64,000 nucleotides of DNA from Tetragonia tetragonoides (GCA_038025085.1 CM076154.1:21028501-21092500), one strand, 5' to 3'. Positions 38,677 to 50,218 are shown, counted from the first letter of the stretch. Numbers and translations are program-made. Notes: generated from the sequence alone by a model not told the origin.

Positions 38677-39039
38677 GGGTGGGGTGGGGGCTGTTAAAAG
38701 AAAAGAAGAAAAAAGGAAAAACATAAAAAAAAAAAATTACGTAGGAAATGAAATGGGGTGGGGGAAATGGGTATTTTTTCCTTTTTTACTTTTTTTTTAT
38801 TTTGGTGGGGCCCATTTGTGAGACAAAATCAAATATTTTTTTCTTTTCTCTTTTTCTCTCTATTTTGTTATGGTCTTTGGTTTGGGTGATCACAACTCCA
38901 AAGAGTTCCTTATTTACATTAAAGTGATCCATTTGTCCATTAAAAGTGACCCCTTATATCACCCAACACACAAACATTTTTCTAAATTAACCTTTTATAA
39001 ATAAAGAATGGGAGTCAAAATTTTGGCGTCTACAATTGC

Positions 39040-39774
39040 TATTTCAGACAGTTCAGATGCAAGGAACCTATACTCGATATACAATATGACACGCTTTGCA
39101 TCTATTGACACCATGTACAAGAGTACAACTCGAAATTGGAAAATTTTATTGAACAAATTTATGATTTATGTGAAGTGCAGGCAAGCGATTAGGAGATTCT
39201 GCTCTTTAGAGTCACTCCCATGGTATCAGAAATTAAAATATTACGAAGTTTCAAAGTCGGATTATTAGCTTGGTGAGAACTTGTAGAAATGGACCAAATA
39301 TGGTCTCATGCTTGGCCATCCAATCAACTGCACGATTTGATTCATGAAAATTATGTTGGATGTGATAGTAAGATATTTGTTGAAACAATTATATGACATC
39401 CATTATTAGACTGAATATTGCCCACGAGATTAATCTATGACATTGGAGTGACTGCAAAACAATTTTGTTATCACCTTCAATAATAATAATATTATTACCT
39501 AATAAAATTGCTTGGCATAATCTACTATTTCGTAGTGTCATTGCTTATGTCGAAATATTGGAGTATGTCCAAAGAATTAACTGTCAGTCTTTATTAATTA
39601 TCCTTTATTATTATGGAAAATATAACCCGCACCAAAATAATTGTCTCTTTTTGAATCATCAAAATTAAGTTTGGCAAAGTTAAGTGAGGGAAGTTACCAT
39701 GCAACATGGAGAATTATATTTATGGTTGGCTAGGAGGAACATGACCATGTCGATAGGCCTATTAGGTTTGATAA
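39040..39774. other. Unannotated spacer
   Basis: Small open frames at 39008-39268 and 39465-39668 carry no recognisable domain. No TIRs or tandem repeats noticed. Confidence 0.45.
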
Positions 39775-39783
39775 TAAACTAAA

Positions 39784-40611
39784 GGAAAAATGGATGAGAA
39801 TAATCCCATATTTGGGCGGTCGTACAAGAATAATCGCACAAATTACTTTAGCTGTGAATAATCCCACATATTAACGGGGTTTACAAGCGTGCACTAAATA
39901 GAAACGGAGATAGACTTCCATTTAACACCGTGATTGTTGAGGGGATTTTAGAGCGGAAAAAAAAAAAAAGAAAAAGGTTGAGGGGATTTACTCATTAGCT
40001 TTGCTTGATCCCAAACACAAATGGAGGGCTTACCTTCCACATAAAATTGTGAAACTGAATCCTTCAAACCCATCATCAATTTGCAAAACATAATCACCAA
40101 TTCAGTTTTTTGAATCTCAATCGCCAAAATTGAGAAATTCAGAAATCAAATAAGAGTTTGGAAACAAATTATGGCAGTGTTCGGGCCTTCGGGGTGTCGA
40201 AGGTAGCCGGAAATCATGGCAACCATATGGCAGCAGCCCACAAAACAAAGGAGAGAGAAAAGATGAGGTTTTTCATCGATTAGTAATAAGGCAATGAAAT
40301 TAGAACTGTAGGTTTTCCTTGAAAACCCTGACAAGTTCATCTACCAATAAAACAACCAACTTTATGTGGAACCTAAGCCCTCAATTTGTGTTTGGGTTCA
40401 AGTAATGCTAATGAGCTCAACCTTTTTTCTTTTTTTTTTTTTGCTCTAAAATCCCTCTACAGCCACGCTGTTAACGCAAGTATAACTCCGTTTCTATTTA
40501 GTGCACGCCTGTAAACTCCGTTAATATATGGGATTATTCACATCTAAAGTAATATGTGAGCTTATTCTTGTACAATCGCCCAAATATAAGATTATTCTCA
40601 TCCATTTTTCC
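39784..40611. mobile_element. Mutator-like MITE (828 bp), long TIRs, exact 9 bp duplication
   Basis: The TIRs run about 270 bp each (39784-40055 and 40345-40611) and begin GGAAAAATGGATGAGAATAA on both strands. The 9 bp duplication TAAACTAAA flanks it at 39775-39783 and 40612-40620. AATAATC words recur in the TIR roughly every 35-40 bp. There is no transposase, so it is non-autonomous. Confidence 0.88.
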
Positions 40612-40984
40612 TAAACTAAATTGAAACAGTCCCGCATTTTCATTTTGTCGTAGAGAACTTGTGCTCTGCAGAACTCAGTATATTAGGCAGAGTATTTCGG
40701 AAAAGGAGTTCGTTTCTTGCTATGCAAATTTACCAAATTAGGTAGATGCTCTTATGTATTCATCTATCATGTGCTTTGCGGAGCAAAAAAAAATAAAACT
40801 ATCATGTGCTTTGATCTAAGATTATTCCATCCTTCGAAAATATTTAGGTTGGGATTTTTGTGTGGACTCCACCCAATATCATTAGCTGGTTTTAATATTT
40901 GTCAAGATATTGGGCAAGTAGATAAGAGATGAAAGATATCTTTTTGTTCACGACTATAGAAGGAACTAACAAATATCATATATA

Positions 40985-41150
40985 TTAAATCAAGGAGGTG
41001 TGGTTGAGTAGTAGGGATATATCATCAACCAAAGTCGAGGGTTCGAATCTTGACTTGGATATGGAGTAGCTTTAAATTCCTTGACCAACTGTCCCACCCT
41101 TTGAAGTGCCTACAAGCCAGATATTACAAGTCATTATGATAGAATTTCCA
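40985..41150 (+). mobile_element. tRNA-derived SINE
   Basis: Box-A-like GTGGTTGAGTAGTAGGG and box-B-like GGGTTCGAATC lie about 35 bp apart, followed by a body with CCTTGACCAACTGTCCCACC. No clear tail or target duplication. Confidence 0.6.
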
Positions 41151-41290
41151 CAGAAAATTTTGCAACTTAGGTGCAATATTAAATTTCTCGATCCATTTAT
41201 GATACTATGATGTCTCAATGTAAAATCTCCTTATTAAGGCCTTGATACATCCAGGTAGCAGTTTTGGTACTAAAATAAAAGTTGATTTAT

Positions 41291-41430
41291 GGGAAGTGAG
41301 GTGCAGCGCAGTGGCGCGACCTCCCGATTTCGTGGCTTCAGCCTGGGATCGATTCCCGTTACCCACTCCCCTTTGTATGACTATAAAGCCAGGGGGCCCA
41401 ATCAGCCCCCCACCTCCAAAAAAAAAAAAA
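41291..41430 (+). mobile_element. SINE with poly(A) tail and target-site duplication
   Basis: The element starts GGGAAGTGAGGTGCAGCGC, has box-B-like GGGATCGATTCCC and ends with AAAGCCAGGGGGCC, CAGCCCCCCACCTCC and poly(A). AGTTGATTTAT flanks it at about 41280-41290 and 41431-41441, a target-site duplication of 11 or more bp. The 64-codon frame inside it is not a gene. Confidence 0.85.
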
Positions 41431-41691
41431 AGTTGATTTATAATATTTAATAAGTTGGTGAGGTTGCGCAAAATAATTGTCAATGATTGCTGTAAGCTTA
41501 GTCACAGTCTGTCAATTAGCTCTACAAAACGGAAACTATCATCGGGAAAATTTTAGGGGGAGAATTCTTTGTCCACCTAGGTTAATTGTGATACCGATTC
41601 CATATTTATTTCGATTTGATTAGTACTTAAGTAAGTACCTCCAAACACCAAAATGTACAGATAAAGTGGCAACATGTCACCCTGGCAAAGG

Positions 41692-41719
41692 CCTCTAGAT
41701 AGTGCAATGAATCTAGAGG
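41692..41719. repeat. Short inverted repeat
   Basis: CCTCTAGAT and ATCTAGAGG, 9 bp arms around a 10 bp loop. No T-run or gene context, so no terminator role is claimed. Confidence 0.5.
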
Positions 41720-42490
41720 GCGAGTCGTTAATTAAGAGTGAGTAATTGACTGTAGTGATGCATTATATTGTTTTACCCAATCAACCCATTTATTATCGAA
41801 CCCTAATTGTTAAGGATTGTACATAGAAAGTCTCATTCAATTCGATCATAAGTTTTTCCATATATAGTTTCATAGTCAACCAATTTTCTTTGAACTTTGA
41901 CCTCTGTTTGAACTCTAATTATTAATATATTATCATGAATTGATCTTTAGGAAACAAAATCTCTTTAAAACTGGCTAATCAATTTAGGCGGAAGTGGGCG
42001 AAGTCGGTTAACTAAACTTTTGGCAATAATTTAATAAGTCGAGTTATATAGATTAAGTGGGTGATAATGATTTGGGCTATTGGGATTATCATTTTTGGGG
42101 AAACATAGCAAACATTTGATTAATTTCTTTTAAAAGTTTTACATGAGGAAAAAAAACTCGTGGATAATTTTAAAAATATATTTTTCGACAACATTTCAGT
42201 GATCTTAGTAGAAGGACGTTTCAACCATCAGGTCCTAGTGTTTTAGAGGATTCATCTCAAAAAATTCTTGCTTAATTTCTTCATTCAAAATAGGTTTAGT
42301 AAGAATGACATTATCTTCTACTAAAATGCGTTAGTGTATGTCGTTAATATTTAAATGAGCAACTTCACGTTGCGAAGATTGGAAACGTTGTGGGTATTAC
42401 GTGATGAAGCAATGTGTAATCCTTTTATTATTTTTAATCTAAGTTCCACTGGGATCCTAGATGCGAAAAATTACATTTATCTTCCATTTA

Positions 42491-43041
42491 GGTGGTGTTT
42501 ACTTGCTTGCAATCAAATTCTTTAGGTGGTGTTTACTTGCTTGTGGTGTTTACTTGCTTGCAATCAAATTCTTGTAATGCAATAATTTTATAGGGTAGAT
42601 GCAGAGGCGGAACTTGACAAAAAAATTACAGGGGCAAAGTATTTAACCCCAGACCTCAAAGTCAACATATCAATACTCCAACCACTATGCCATAACTTTT
42701 TTTTATTTGATATTAGCATAAGAAAACTATTTACTTTGGATTGGCTGGAGGGGCCAAGACCAGTTCAGCCTCAAAGAAGTTCCGCCACTGAGTAGATGTG
42801 AGGTGGAAAATTAAGGAGGGGGAGAAAGAAGATGGGAAAAGTGAAGTTGATTACATCATTCAAAGTAATCCACATTACATTGGAAAAGTTGAGCAATTGT
42901 GATTACATTGAATGATGCAATCAAACTCCACTTTTCTCATCCCTCTCCTTCCACTCCTTCACTTTTCACCCCACATTTACTCTACAAAATAATTGCATTG
43001 CATTACATTTGATTGCAACTTGCAAGCAAGTAAACGAGGCT
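42491..43041. mobile_element. PIF/Harbinger-like MITE with a duplicated 5' terminus
   Basis: The left end GGTGGTGTTTACTTGCTTGC and the right end (reverse) AGCCTCGTTTACTTGCTTGC form TIRs that extend through ATCAAAT and GTAATGCAAT. TTA flanks it at 42488-42490 and 43042-43044. The first 20-45 bp of the left end are repeated two more times (starts near 42524 and 42543). A hAT MITE is nested inside. Confidence 0.7.
42602..42790. mobile_element. hAT MITE (189 bp) nested in the Harbinger-like MITE
   Basis: TIRs are CAGAGGCGGAACTT at the left and, in reverse, CAGTGGCGGAACTT at the right. The 8 bp duplication GGTAGATG/AGTAGATG (42594-42601 and 42791-42798) has one mismatch. There is no coding sequence. 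Confidence 0.82.
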
Positions 43042-43159
43042 TTAGTGTGATTTTCGAAGTAAAAATCATGCAAGTTTCTATCTCCTTATGTGAGCCATTT
43101 TTTCCTTAAGAGAAGTGTTAGATAGTTCGGAAGAAGATGTTTTTTTTTAAAAAAAATAA

Positions 43160-43920
43160 GGAAAAATTTCACTTAGGTGCTCTAAGGTTTTGAGTATTAT
43201 TTTTTAGGTGTTTTGAGGTTTGAATAATTCATTTGGGTGACACTACGTTTTGCAAAGAATTTCACATAGGTGACACTAGATAACGGTGTTAACTCTCCGT
43301 TAAATTATAGATCTAATTGTAGTAATTAATATTAGCAAACTAACCCATTATTTTTTCTTTTCTTTCTTAAGGTAACTAACCAACCAATTCCTGTAACTCA
43401 ATTCCCCCCTCCCAAATCATTTGACCCCATGTCACTCATAATTTCCCACAAAATATCTCACTTTTGGAACCTTTCTTTTCTTTTACAATTCATTTCATTC
43501 AAAATAGTGAGGAGCATGTCTTTTTCTTGCCACTTTTCTAAATTTTTTTGGATGTGTTTTCTCGCAATTTCTGGGTGGAGTAAGCATATTAACTTTGGAA
43601 ATTTTATGGTGTTTTTATGGGAATTTTTTTGGGGTTTTTAAGATTATTTTTTTTCGGAAATCTGGTTTTTCGTAAATCAATTGTTGCAAAAAAAATAAAT
43701 TAATTCATAGTTTAGCACGTTAATCAATGTTAATCGGGATCATCAAAGATAATCACCCTTCACACTTCATCCAAAGTTAACGGAAGTTAGCCTCCATCAT
43801 CACTTGTCACTATGTGAAATTATTTACCAAACCTCGTGTCACCTAAGTGAAGTAATTCAAACCTCAAAACACCTAAAAAATAATACGCAAAACCTTAGAG
43901 CACCTAAGAGAAATTTTTCC
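43160..43920. mobile_element. Mutator-like MITE (761 bp), exact 9 bp duplication
   Basis: TIRs of about 150 bp begin GGAAAAATTTC on both strands. AAAAAATAA flanks it at 43151-43159 and 43921-43929. The TIR is built from modules of about 35 bp with (T/A)TAGGTG followed by AGGTTTTG-like and AATAATT-like words. The interior has no transposase. Confidence 0.87.
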
Positions 43921-44058
43921 AAAAAATAAATAGAAAGGATAGTGATTTTCATGTACATTTAAACGAAATTTTTTACCAGATTTAGTATGGTCTAACAAAA
44001 ATTCGTCATGGTGACCTAAGTGCCAACCTGAGTTTGAAGTCCGCTAACTTCCCTCCCC

Positions 44059-44126
44059 CTTAATAAATCCAACCGACCCTAAAGCCGGAGTGAGGTCAGC
44101 CCCCACCACAAAAAAATACTTAATAA
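44059..44126 (+). mobile_element. 3' fragment of the same SINE family as 41291-41430
   Basis: TAAAGCCGGAGTGAGGTCAG and CCCCCACCAC followed by A7 match the tail of the SINE at 41291-41430 (TAAAGCCAGGGGGCC..CAGCCCCCCACC, then A). CTTAATAA flanks the short piece at 44059-44066 and 44119-44126, suggesting a 5'-truncated insertion. Confidence 0.55.
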
Positions 44127-44500
44127 GCAAATATTTTTGGCTTCGATTGAGAATGGACAGCAGGACAAGTAAAACAGATTTCTCCCTGTGACTTCTGAGG
44201 CTGCAAAGTGCAAACACACCAATTTCGCCCACAAGCACGAAGCACACACAGAATAGGAAAAATGGCCTATTCTAAGTTAGCCCCATTGCAGAAGGTGAGA
44301 GCTTCATCAAATTACACAAAGTTCAATGTTTAAAAAAAAAATAAATAATAATTCACACCGCTTAGAGCTTCCATTTATCTCGTGCTCTAGATTCAGCAAA
44401 CTTTTTCTTCATATATCAATAAAAGGAACCAAAAAAGAAAGAGTTAAATAAAAATCTACCCAATTTCATCACATTTCATTGTGTGCACTTGCAGGCACAG

Positions 44501-47500
44501 ATGCCTCGAATCGTATGCAAGAGGAGAGAGAAAGAAAAAGATCAATACCCTTATAAAGTCATCGAAATTACACCCCCACCCAAACACCTTGGTATCCGCT
44601 GTTTCCCCTCTGTAAGTGCTCATTGCTCAATTACAATTTGTTAATTTGCCCATTTTCCTTTTGTTGCCATTTGTGTTTACTTATTGGTTAGGGTCATTGT
44701 GGTTTGTCTAAATTATAATTGAGTAGAAGTTTTCAACTGGGGTGTTGTTATTTTTAAGTTTTAGTGTGCCCATTTGTTTGAATTACTTCACCAAAGATTC
44801 AATCATTGTAATGTTGGTTGAATGACTGCTGAATTCAGGTTCATTCTATGAAGTTAATGTGATTTCATCTGGGAAGTTGCTATATTAAAGTAATTTTGAT
44901 TAATAATGCAGGCAGAGCTGTTGACCTCTATGTTACTCGAACTCTTCATTTTACCTTGAGTACCTGTGTCGGATCCTCAACACTCTTGACATTGGTATGA
45001 ACACTAGACTACTTCATTTTAGGCCAGAAACTCTTATATGTTTCTGAAAAGTGGCTGAGTCTGACACCTGGACACATATTCGTGTCCATTAGTTATGGTC
45101 GAGTTCGAGTAACATAGGTTGACATCTCTGCCTTATAGTTTTTAGGTAAATGTGAAGGCTTAGAGATCATTCAATGTTTTCATAGATCATCGATCGGAAG
45201 AGCGCTGGTATTGGTGTACCGTGATCCAAGTGTTTTTTTTTGAAAGGAAGCACTTTGTTGCTCTTCGGTTCAGCCTTTTGCTTCATCTAGAAAAGCATAT
45301 ATTTCCTTTTCGCCTTTTTCCTCACCCAACTTATTGTGCAATGTAGAGTTCTTGATGCCACATATATCTGTGAGAGAGCTGCTACCCAAGGTCTGAAAAT
45401 ACTCCTTTTATATGGGTTTAATTGCTTGTCTTTTATGGGCACTCAAATCTGTTGCGCTTATATTACTAAAACTGAATATTTAAAAAGGTTCAGCATACTA
45501 GGAGCAAATTTTAGTTGTAGGAGAAGTCTTGATTTTTGAAGATGTGAAAAGGTGGTGCGACTTGTCACATGGTTGGCTGAAGGGAGAAGGGGGAAGAAGG
45601 GGAATAATTGTTGTGCAAGGATAATGGATGACAAATCAATAGTTCAACACCATTTGACCTATGATAAAATGCTTTGGTAGATAGACAGACAAAGATGGTC
45701 CTGGATTTGAACCTCTATTTTGTAGGTCATGTGCTCTGTAAGCTTTTCCACTAAAAATTAGAAACGACGGTGCCTCTAAGTGTTCATTCGTTAGCAGTTA
45801 GTTGCAGCATAGCAGAAAAAAGCTCGTGAACTCCTGTAGGCTTTATCAGGAACAGCTTTTGCAATGACAAAGTGTGATAGGTTTGCTCAAGTACAAAAGA
45901 ATTTAAGACGTGACACATTAAACAAGTAATGTGCGGTTATCATCAACTCTTTCAAAAGAAATGGGCAAGCTGGCCTGAAAGCATAGGGCTTTGCAGGCTC
46001 CAAAAGCCAGTGTCTCTTGACTGCCATGGCAACACGGTGGTGGAGATGTAAGCATAAGCGTGCTGACATAGGTTCCTTTGGTGGAGATGGAAATTTCTGT
46101 TCCTTTAAACCTGTTCCATTATGATAACCTGTATAAACTTGTAATGCATGAAAATGGTCAATTCGAATGCAAGCAAGGCCCATAATGCTAGAAGTGATGA
46201 CTAATCTAAGGGAGTAATACATCAACTATAAATATCATGGAGAACAGGATATGAAGGGGATTGTTTAACCAGATTGAAAATAATCTTCACTGTATCATTT
46301 TACATCTTTGGAGGTGAAGTTGTAGAGCTCCAGAAGAAGAGCCAAAGATTTAAAATCCAGATGGCCGAGCACAAATAAAACCAGATGGCTAAGTCTTTGA
46401 TGTCAAGGATTAAAGGCTGAGGTAGCAGGAGGTACGAGGAATTACTTTTGCGGAATAGGTACTTCATGCCTTAGATGCTGCAGGGAAACATAAAAACTTC
46501 ATTTCTTATATGTCTGGCTACAATATTTTCTAAAACTTTTAATCTAAAAAAACAATAATTTCTAAAATTTTGTCTCCGAGAGGGAAAATACAGTAATGCA
46601 AGTAATAATGCTTGTATACTCTTTAATTGATATTGTTCTTGGGGAGGGGGGTTGGTTAAGAAAATCAGAAATATTTTATCAACAGAAGCAACATATACAG
46701 AAGAGGCACCAAACAAAGTTGATCTCATCTCAGAAAATGCACCACCTGAGTAGTTAGATGCCATACACATTAAACAGCATCCGAGGGACAGAGACTTGAC
46801 CCAGGCTAGGAATGGTACTGCAGAAGTCCACATCAGGTAAGCGCACCTGCCAGTCAGGAGCTAGAACACCAGGAATACTAACAACTACTGCTTTAAATCC
46901 TGAAAAACCATCACTTGAATTACACAGGAATACTAATAAAAGAGGACACTAACCTGGATATGTGATTTATTCTGTGAAAAACTCTTAAACTCCTCTCTTG
47001 TCAGACCTTGTACACTGATCCTGCAATGGTTATTGTGATGTCCCACTCATGAAAGAACTTATTCACACCGTGATGTTGAGAATTGACTGGTGAATAATGT
47101 TATGTTCATGTGCTTTTGTCAACACTCTTCACAGGTCACAAGTAGCTAGTATTTGTGAACTCCTGCTCATGAGCCTATCACTGTATGGTAGCTTATCCTG
47201 CAGTGCTACCCACAGAACAAAAAATTGGTTTGGAGCAATGTTGTATGATAAGACATCCTCCAACTCAATCTTAGGAAGTCCCCTCTTAACTGCAGAATAG
47301 CTCCTAATGAAAAGGTAAAATATTACCTTGCTTCATAGACTTCTCTCAACGTCCATGAAATGTGAGTGGATATTTCTGTGGAGATCAGATCCTTCCTTAC
47401 TCTTTATTAGTCCATTTCGCTCGTAAATTTGTCCTTTTTTAAAGTTTCAAGAAAGGACCCTTGAATTTTTTTTTCTTCTTCCAATTAACACATCTAGGAT

Positions 47501-48801
47501 GCTTAGAACTCTGGGAGATTTTGGCAAGCAAAGTTTATCCCAAGAAATCAATGGCTTCTTAGACGCCCCATCATCGCAATCCAAAAGGAATGTCCTCTAT
47601 GCTGCCTCAATGAAGAGCTTCAGTTTCTTAGACTTCTAAACTCTTTTTCTTGTATATCACATCTGTCATGCATCAATTTACTCCCCTCTTGGGTTGTGGT
47701 GTTGTGACAAATACAGCATAAAACTCAAAGGAACAAGTAAAGATTGGTACGAAGTTCTTAATGCGCTGAAGGTCAGGGTACTGATGAGATTCAAAATCCC
47801 TTGTCTAGTAATCTGATTTCCAAACATCGTATGAATCTAAATTTGCTTACTTATGTGAGATCTTCTGTGATTGAATCAAAACTCTATCATCACATTTATC
47901 AAGGGACTGTCTGTCAGTTTGAACATTGGATGAAAGAAAGTTAACTGTAGATCACAAAGATTTGTAGTCTCCAGTCTGGAGTCTGGACTGTTATCAGTAA
48001 ATATCTGATAGTGGAAGGCTGGAGCCTGGAGCCTGGATGCCATGTCCTCAAATAGAGTGCTCTCTGAAATACAGTTTGTGACATACCCAAGTACCTAAAA
48101 CTTGGCAAAAAAACTCATTTCTGTTATACAAATGCAAATTATAGCATCACGTTATGTACGTAATGGTAAGTTTCGGCAGGAGGAAATTATGTTTGATGGT
48201 CAGTGTTGGTTCATTTTTTTTTTCTTTTCTGTACTTGCTAAAATTTTAAATCCAGTACATAGAATCACAATTTGTCAAAATATCAACTTCCTGTCTTTTC
48301 TCAGTATGTGTGAAAATACACCCATTCTGCTAGATAATAAATGGTGCGGTAAAGAACATTAGTGGCTCATATACTGTCCTACAACTACATGTGGTGTCGT
48401 TTATGTCTTAAATGTTTGGAAATAATTTCTGTCTATAGTGCGTCAAAGCTACATGATGTCCAAACTCCTATGGCAGAATATAGGGTGTCTGAAAGTGATA
48501 AATTACTCTTAGTTCTTGTGTTTACTAAGATTAATCATGTAGTAGTACACTAGCGTTCAGTAGGCGTGATTAATAGTCCTACACATAAGTCATATTATCG
48601 ATCTCGATTTGATATTTGCAGAACCTTCAGTGTGGAGAGAGTGTGACAATTGAAGGACAGGCGTATACCATTTCATCTGTAACTCACCGGTATCAACTCC
48701 GCAAGGGAAGGTATGAACCTAGTGAGAAGAGGCTTGACGTACTGTCCACAGGAAGATACATCTTGAACTTGTATTTGGAAAACTTGTTGGAAAAATCTTG
48801 A
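44501..48801 (+). CDS. Conserved plant protein of 96 aa, unknown function, two exons
   Basis: Exon 1 is 44501-44611 (37 codons, MPRIVCKRREKEKDQYPYKV...) ending at a GTAAGT donor. Exon 2 is 48622-48801, after ATATTTGCAG, and ends NLYLENLLEKS and TGA. The joined frame is 96 codons, phase 0 at the junction. The protein is basic at the N-terminus, then ITPPPKHLGIRCFPS, then a compact part with GESVTIEGQAYTISSVTHRYQLRKGRYEPSEKRLDVLSTGRYILNL split over two beta-rich stretches. No signal peptide or membrane segment is seen. I believe close homologues exist widely in plants, but I cannot name a function. The two exons are joined on splice signals, phase and protein continuity. The intron (4.0 kb) holds a MITE. 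Alternative: a gene remnant, though no lesion is seen. Confidence 0.8.
44911..45132. mobile_element. MITE with GGATCC-containing inverted arms
   Basis: The left end GGCAGAGCTGTTGACCTCTA and the right end (reverse) GGCAGAGATGTCAACCTATG, followed on both arms by TGTTACTCGAACTC, form TIRs of about 33 bp. The interior has GTGTCGGATCCTCAACACTC. This resembles a widespread eudicot MITE with TATGTTGCTCGGACTC ends and GGATCCGACAC cores. The target duplication was not resolved. Confidence 0.65.
45133..48621. other. Intron of the 96-aa gene, no recognised gene
   Basis: Open frames on the minus strand at 45887-46225 and 46471-46833 have no recognisable domain. Composition is intron-like. I saw no further exon that would fit between the two exons in frame. 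Confidence 0.45.
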
Positions 48802-49791
48802 TAGCTTGTAACTTTCTTTTACAACCAAATGAATGTATCTAACAGCCAACTGTTGTATTGACATCACTGATAAATTAGCATCTCCTTGTGCTAGTTCATA
48901 GTTGCAGGTTATTTCCTGTCATAGATAGTCATAACTATGCTAAAAACCCTTTGTAGTGAACTTAATTTGTAGATTCACTTGATCATGGTCATGTTAATCA
49001 CATACCTGAGTCCGAGAGCCTAAACTTACTGTGTTTTGTTCTGGAAAAGATCCGCAATTTCTTCTGTGTAGAGGTTTTTTTTTTATGCATTTCTGCCACT
49101 CAAAATGCTGGATATTGTATCTTTTACTGCTTCGCAAAATGTTCTACTCAACTCAATTCAACTTGCTATTCTGGCTCTGCACCAGTACCAATTATCTTAG
49201 ACTTGCACCTTTGGTAACCCAAACTCCTTTGTCGCACAGGTCCTTCATATATTTGATCTGAAAAATCCCTTAGGGCGTATTATGTTCTATTTATTTAGCA
49301 ATCGTTCGGACATGATTGTTATCACAGATAAGACCATTCAATTCGGTTCATTTCAATGCAGTGAAAAAGAACACACCTTAATCAAAGGCGTTAAGATCTA
49401 CCATCTTTACCTATTATGTGGTTAATCGTAAAATAACAGTACAATCATTCAGGCCTTACATAGGGAGATAGTTATTCTTGAAGATACGTTGGGAGTTCAC
49501 TTCGAAAGGAGGTCCTCCTATCTTTTCTCATATCCTTACCTTTCCCAAATAAAAAAAAAGTGGTTACTTGTAGGATGTCTCATTGAATAATACTTTTATA
49601 GCTTTGAACGACACATAATGTGCCATAAGTCGTGATTAAAGTTGATGGGACTAGTGCTGGTTGTTTAGCTAGTCTAATATGTTCGCTATTGAACATGAAA
49701 GTTCGAATATGATATAGTGGAGATGTCTCGGTAGCCATTCACTTGCACCCTCTTTTGTATAGCAAAAGTAGTGATTAAAGTTATTGAAAAA
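48802..49791. other. 3' UTR of the 96-aa gene and spacer
   Basis: UTR-like sequence for the first few hundred bases, then AT-rich spacer. No repeats noted except the duplication that follows. Confidence 0.5.
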
Positions 49792-50218
49792 GTCAAACGT
49801 GATTATTAATGATGAATGTAGGGAGTTAACTTTTTTATTGAAAAATTTGCCATATCAGAGGTTTTTACAACAACATAAAAGTATATACATGTGAATTAAA
49901 AGAAAGGGGATAAAAAATACTTAGCTCATATACGATCTAGATATTCTGTGTATGAGTGTCTAAAATATGTAGTATTACTCTTATCTACTTGTGTATGAGT
50001 GTCTAAAATATGTAGTCAAACGTGATTATTAATGATGAATGTAGGGAGTTAACTTTTTTATTGAAAAATTTGCCATCAGAGGTTTTTACAACAACATAAA
50101 AGTATATACATGTGAATTAAAAGAAAGGGGATATACGATCTAGATACTCTGTGTATGAGTGTCTAAAATATGTAGTATTACTTTTATCTACTTGTGTAGG
50201 AGTGTCTAAAATATGTAG
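49792..50218. repeat. Tandem duplication of about 220 bp beside the LINE
   Basis: Units start GTCAAACGTGATTATTAATG at 49792 and 50014. Each ends with two copies of GTGTATGAGTGTCTAAAATA-like sequence about 45 bp apart. The units are nearly identical except for a 20-30 bp deletion in the second, so the duplication is recent. The LINE target duplication starts within the last subrepeat. Confidence 0.88.

Larger units (their letters stand above)
34117..39034 (+). mobile_element. Possible solo LTR (about 4.9 kb) of a Tat/Ogre-type retrotransposon
   Basis: The left end reads TGTGGGGTCGG and the right end AAAATTTTGGCGTCTACA, giving TG...CA termini. Flanks are ATTGT (34112-34116) and ATTGC (39035-39039), or exactly AATTG if the ends are shifted one base. 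The interior is long and non-coding, as in the oversized LTRs of Tat/Ogre elements. It contains the palindrome array at 37955-38539. No second LTR or internal region adjoins it. Family and limits are inference. Confidence 0.45.

Noticed and set aside
40985..41150. tRNA gene
   Set aside because: Same reason: box A and box B only, with a SINE-like body downstream.
41242..41436. Protein frame of 64 codons
   Set aside because: It lies across a SINE with poly(A) tail and target duplication.
45887..46833. Minus-strand genes inside the intron of the 96-aa gene
   Set aside because: Two frames of 112 and 120 codons without domains, conserved motifs or matching codon pattern.
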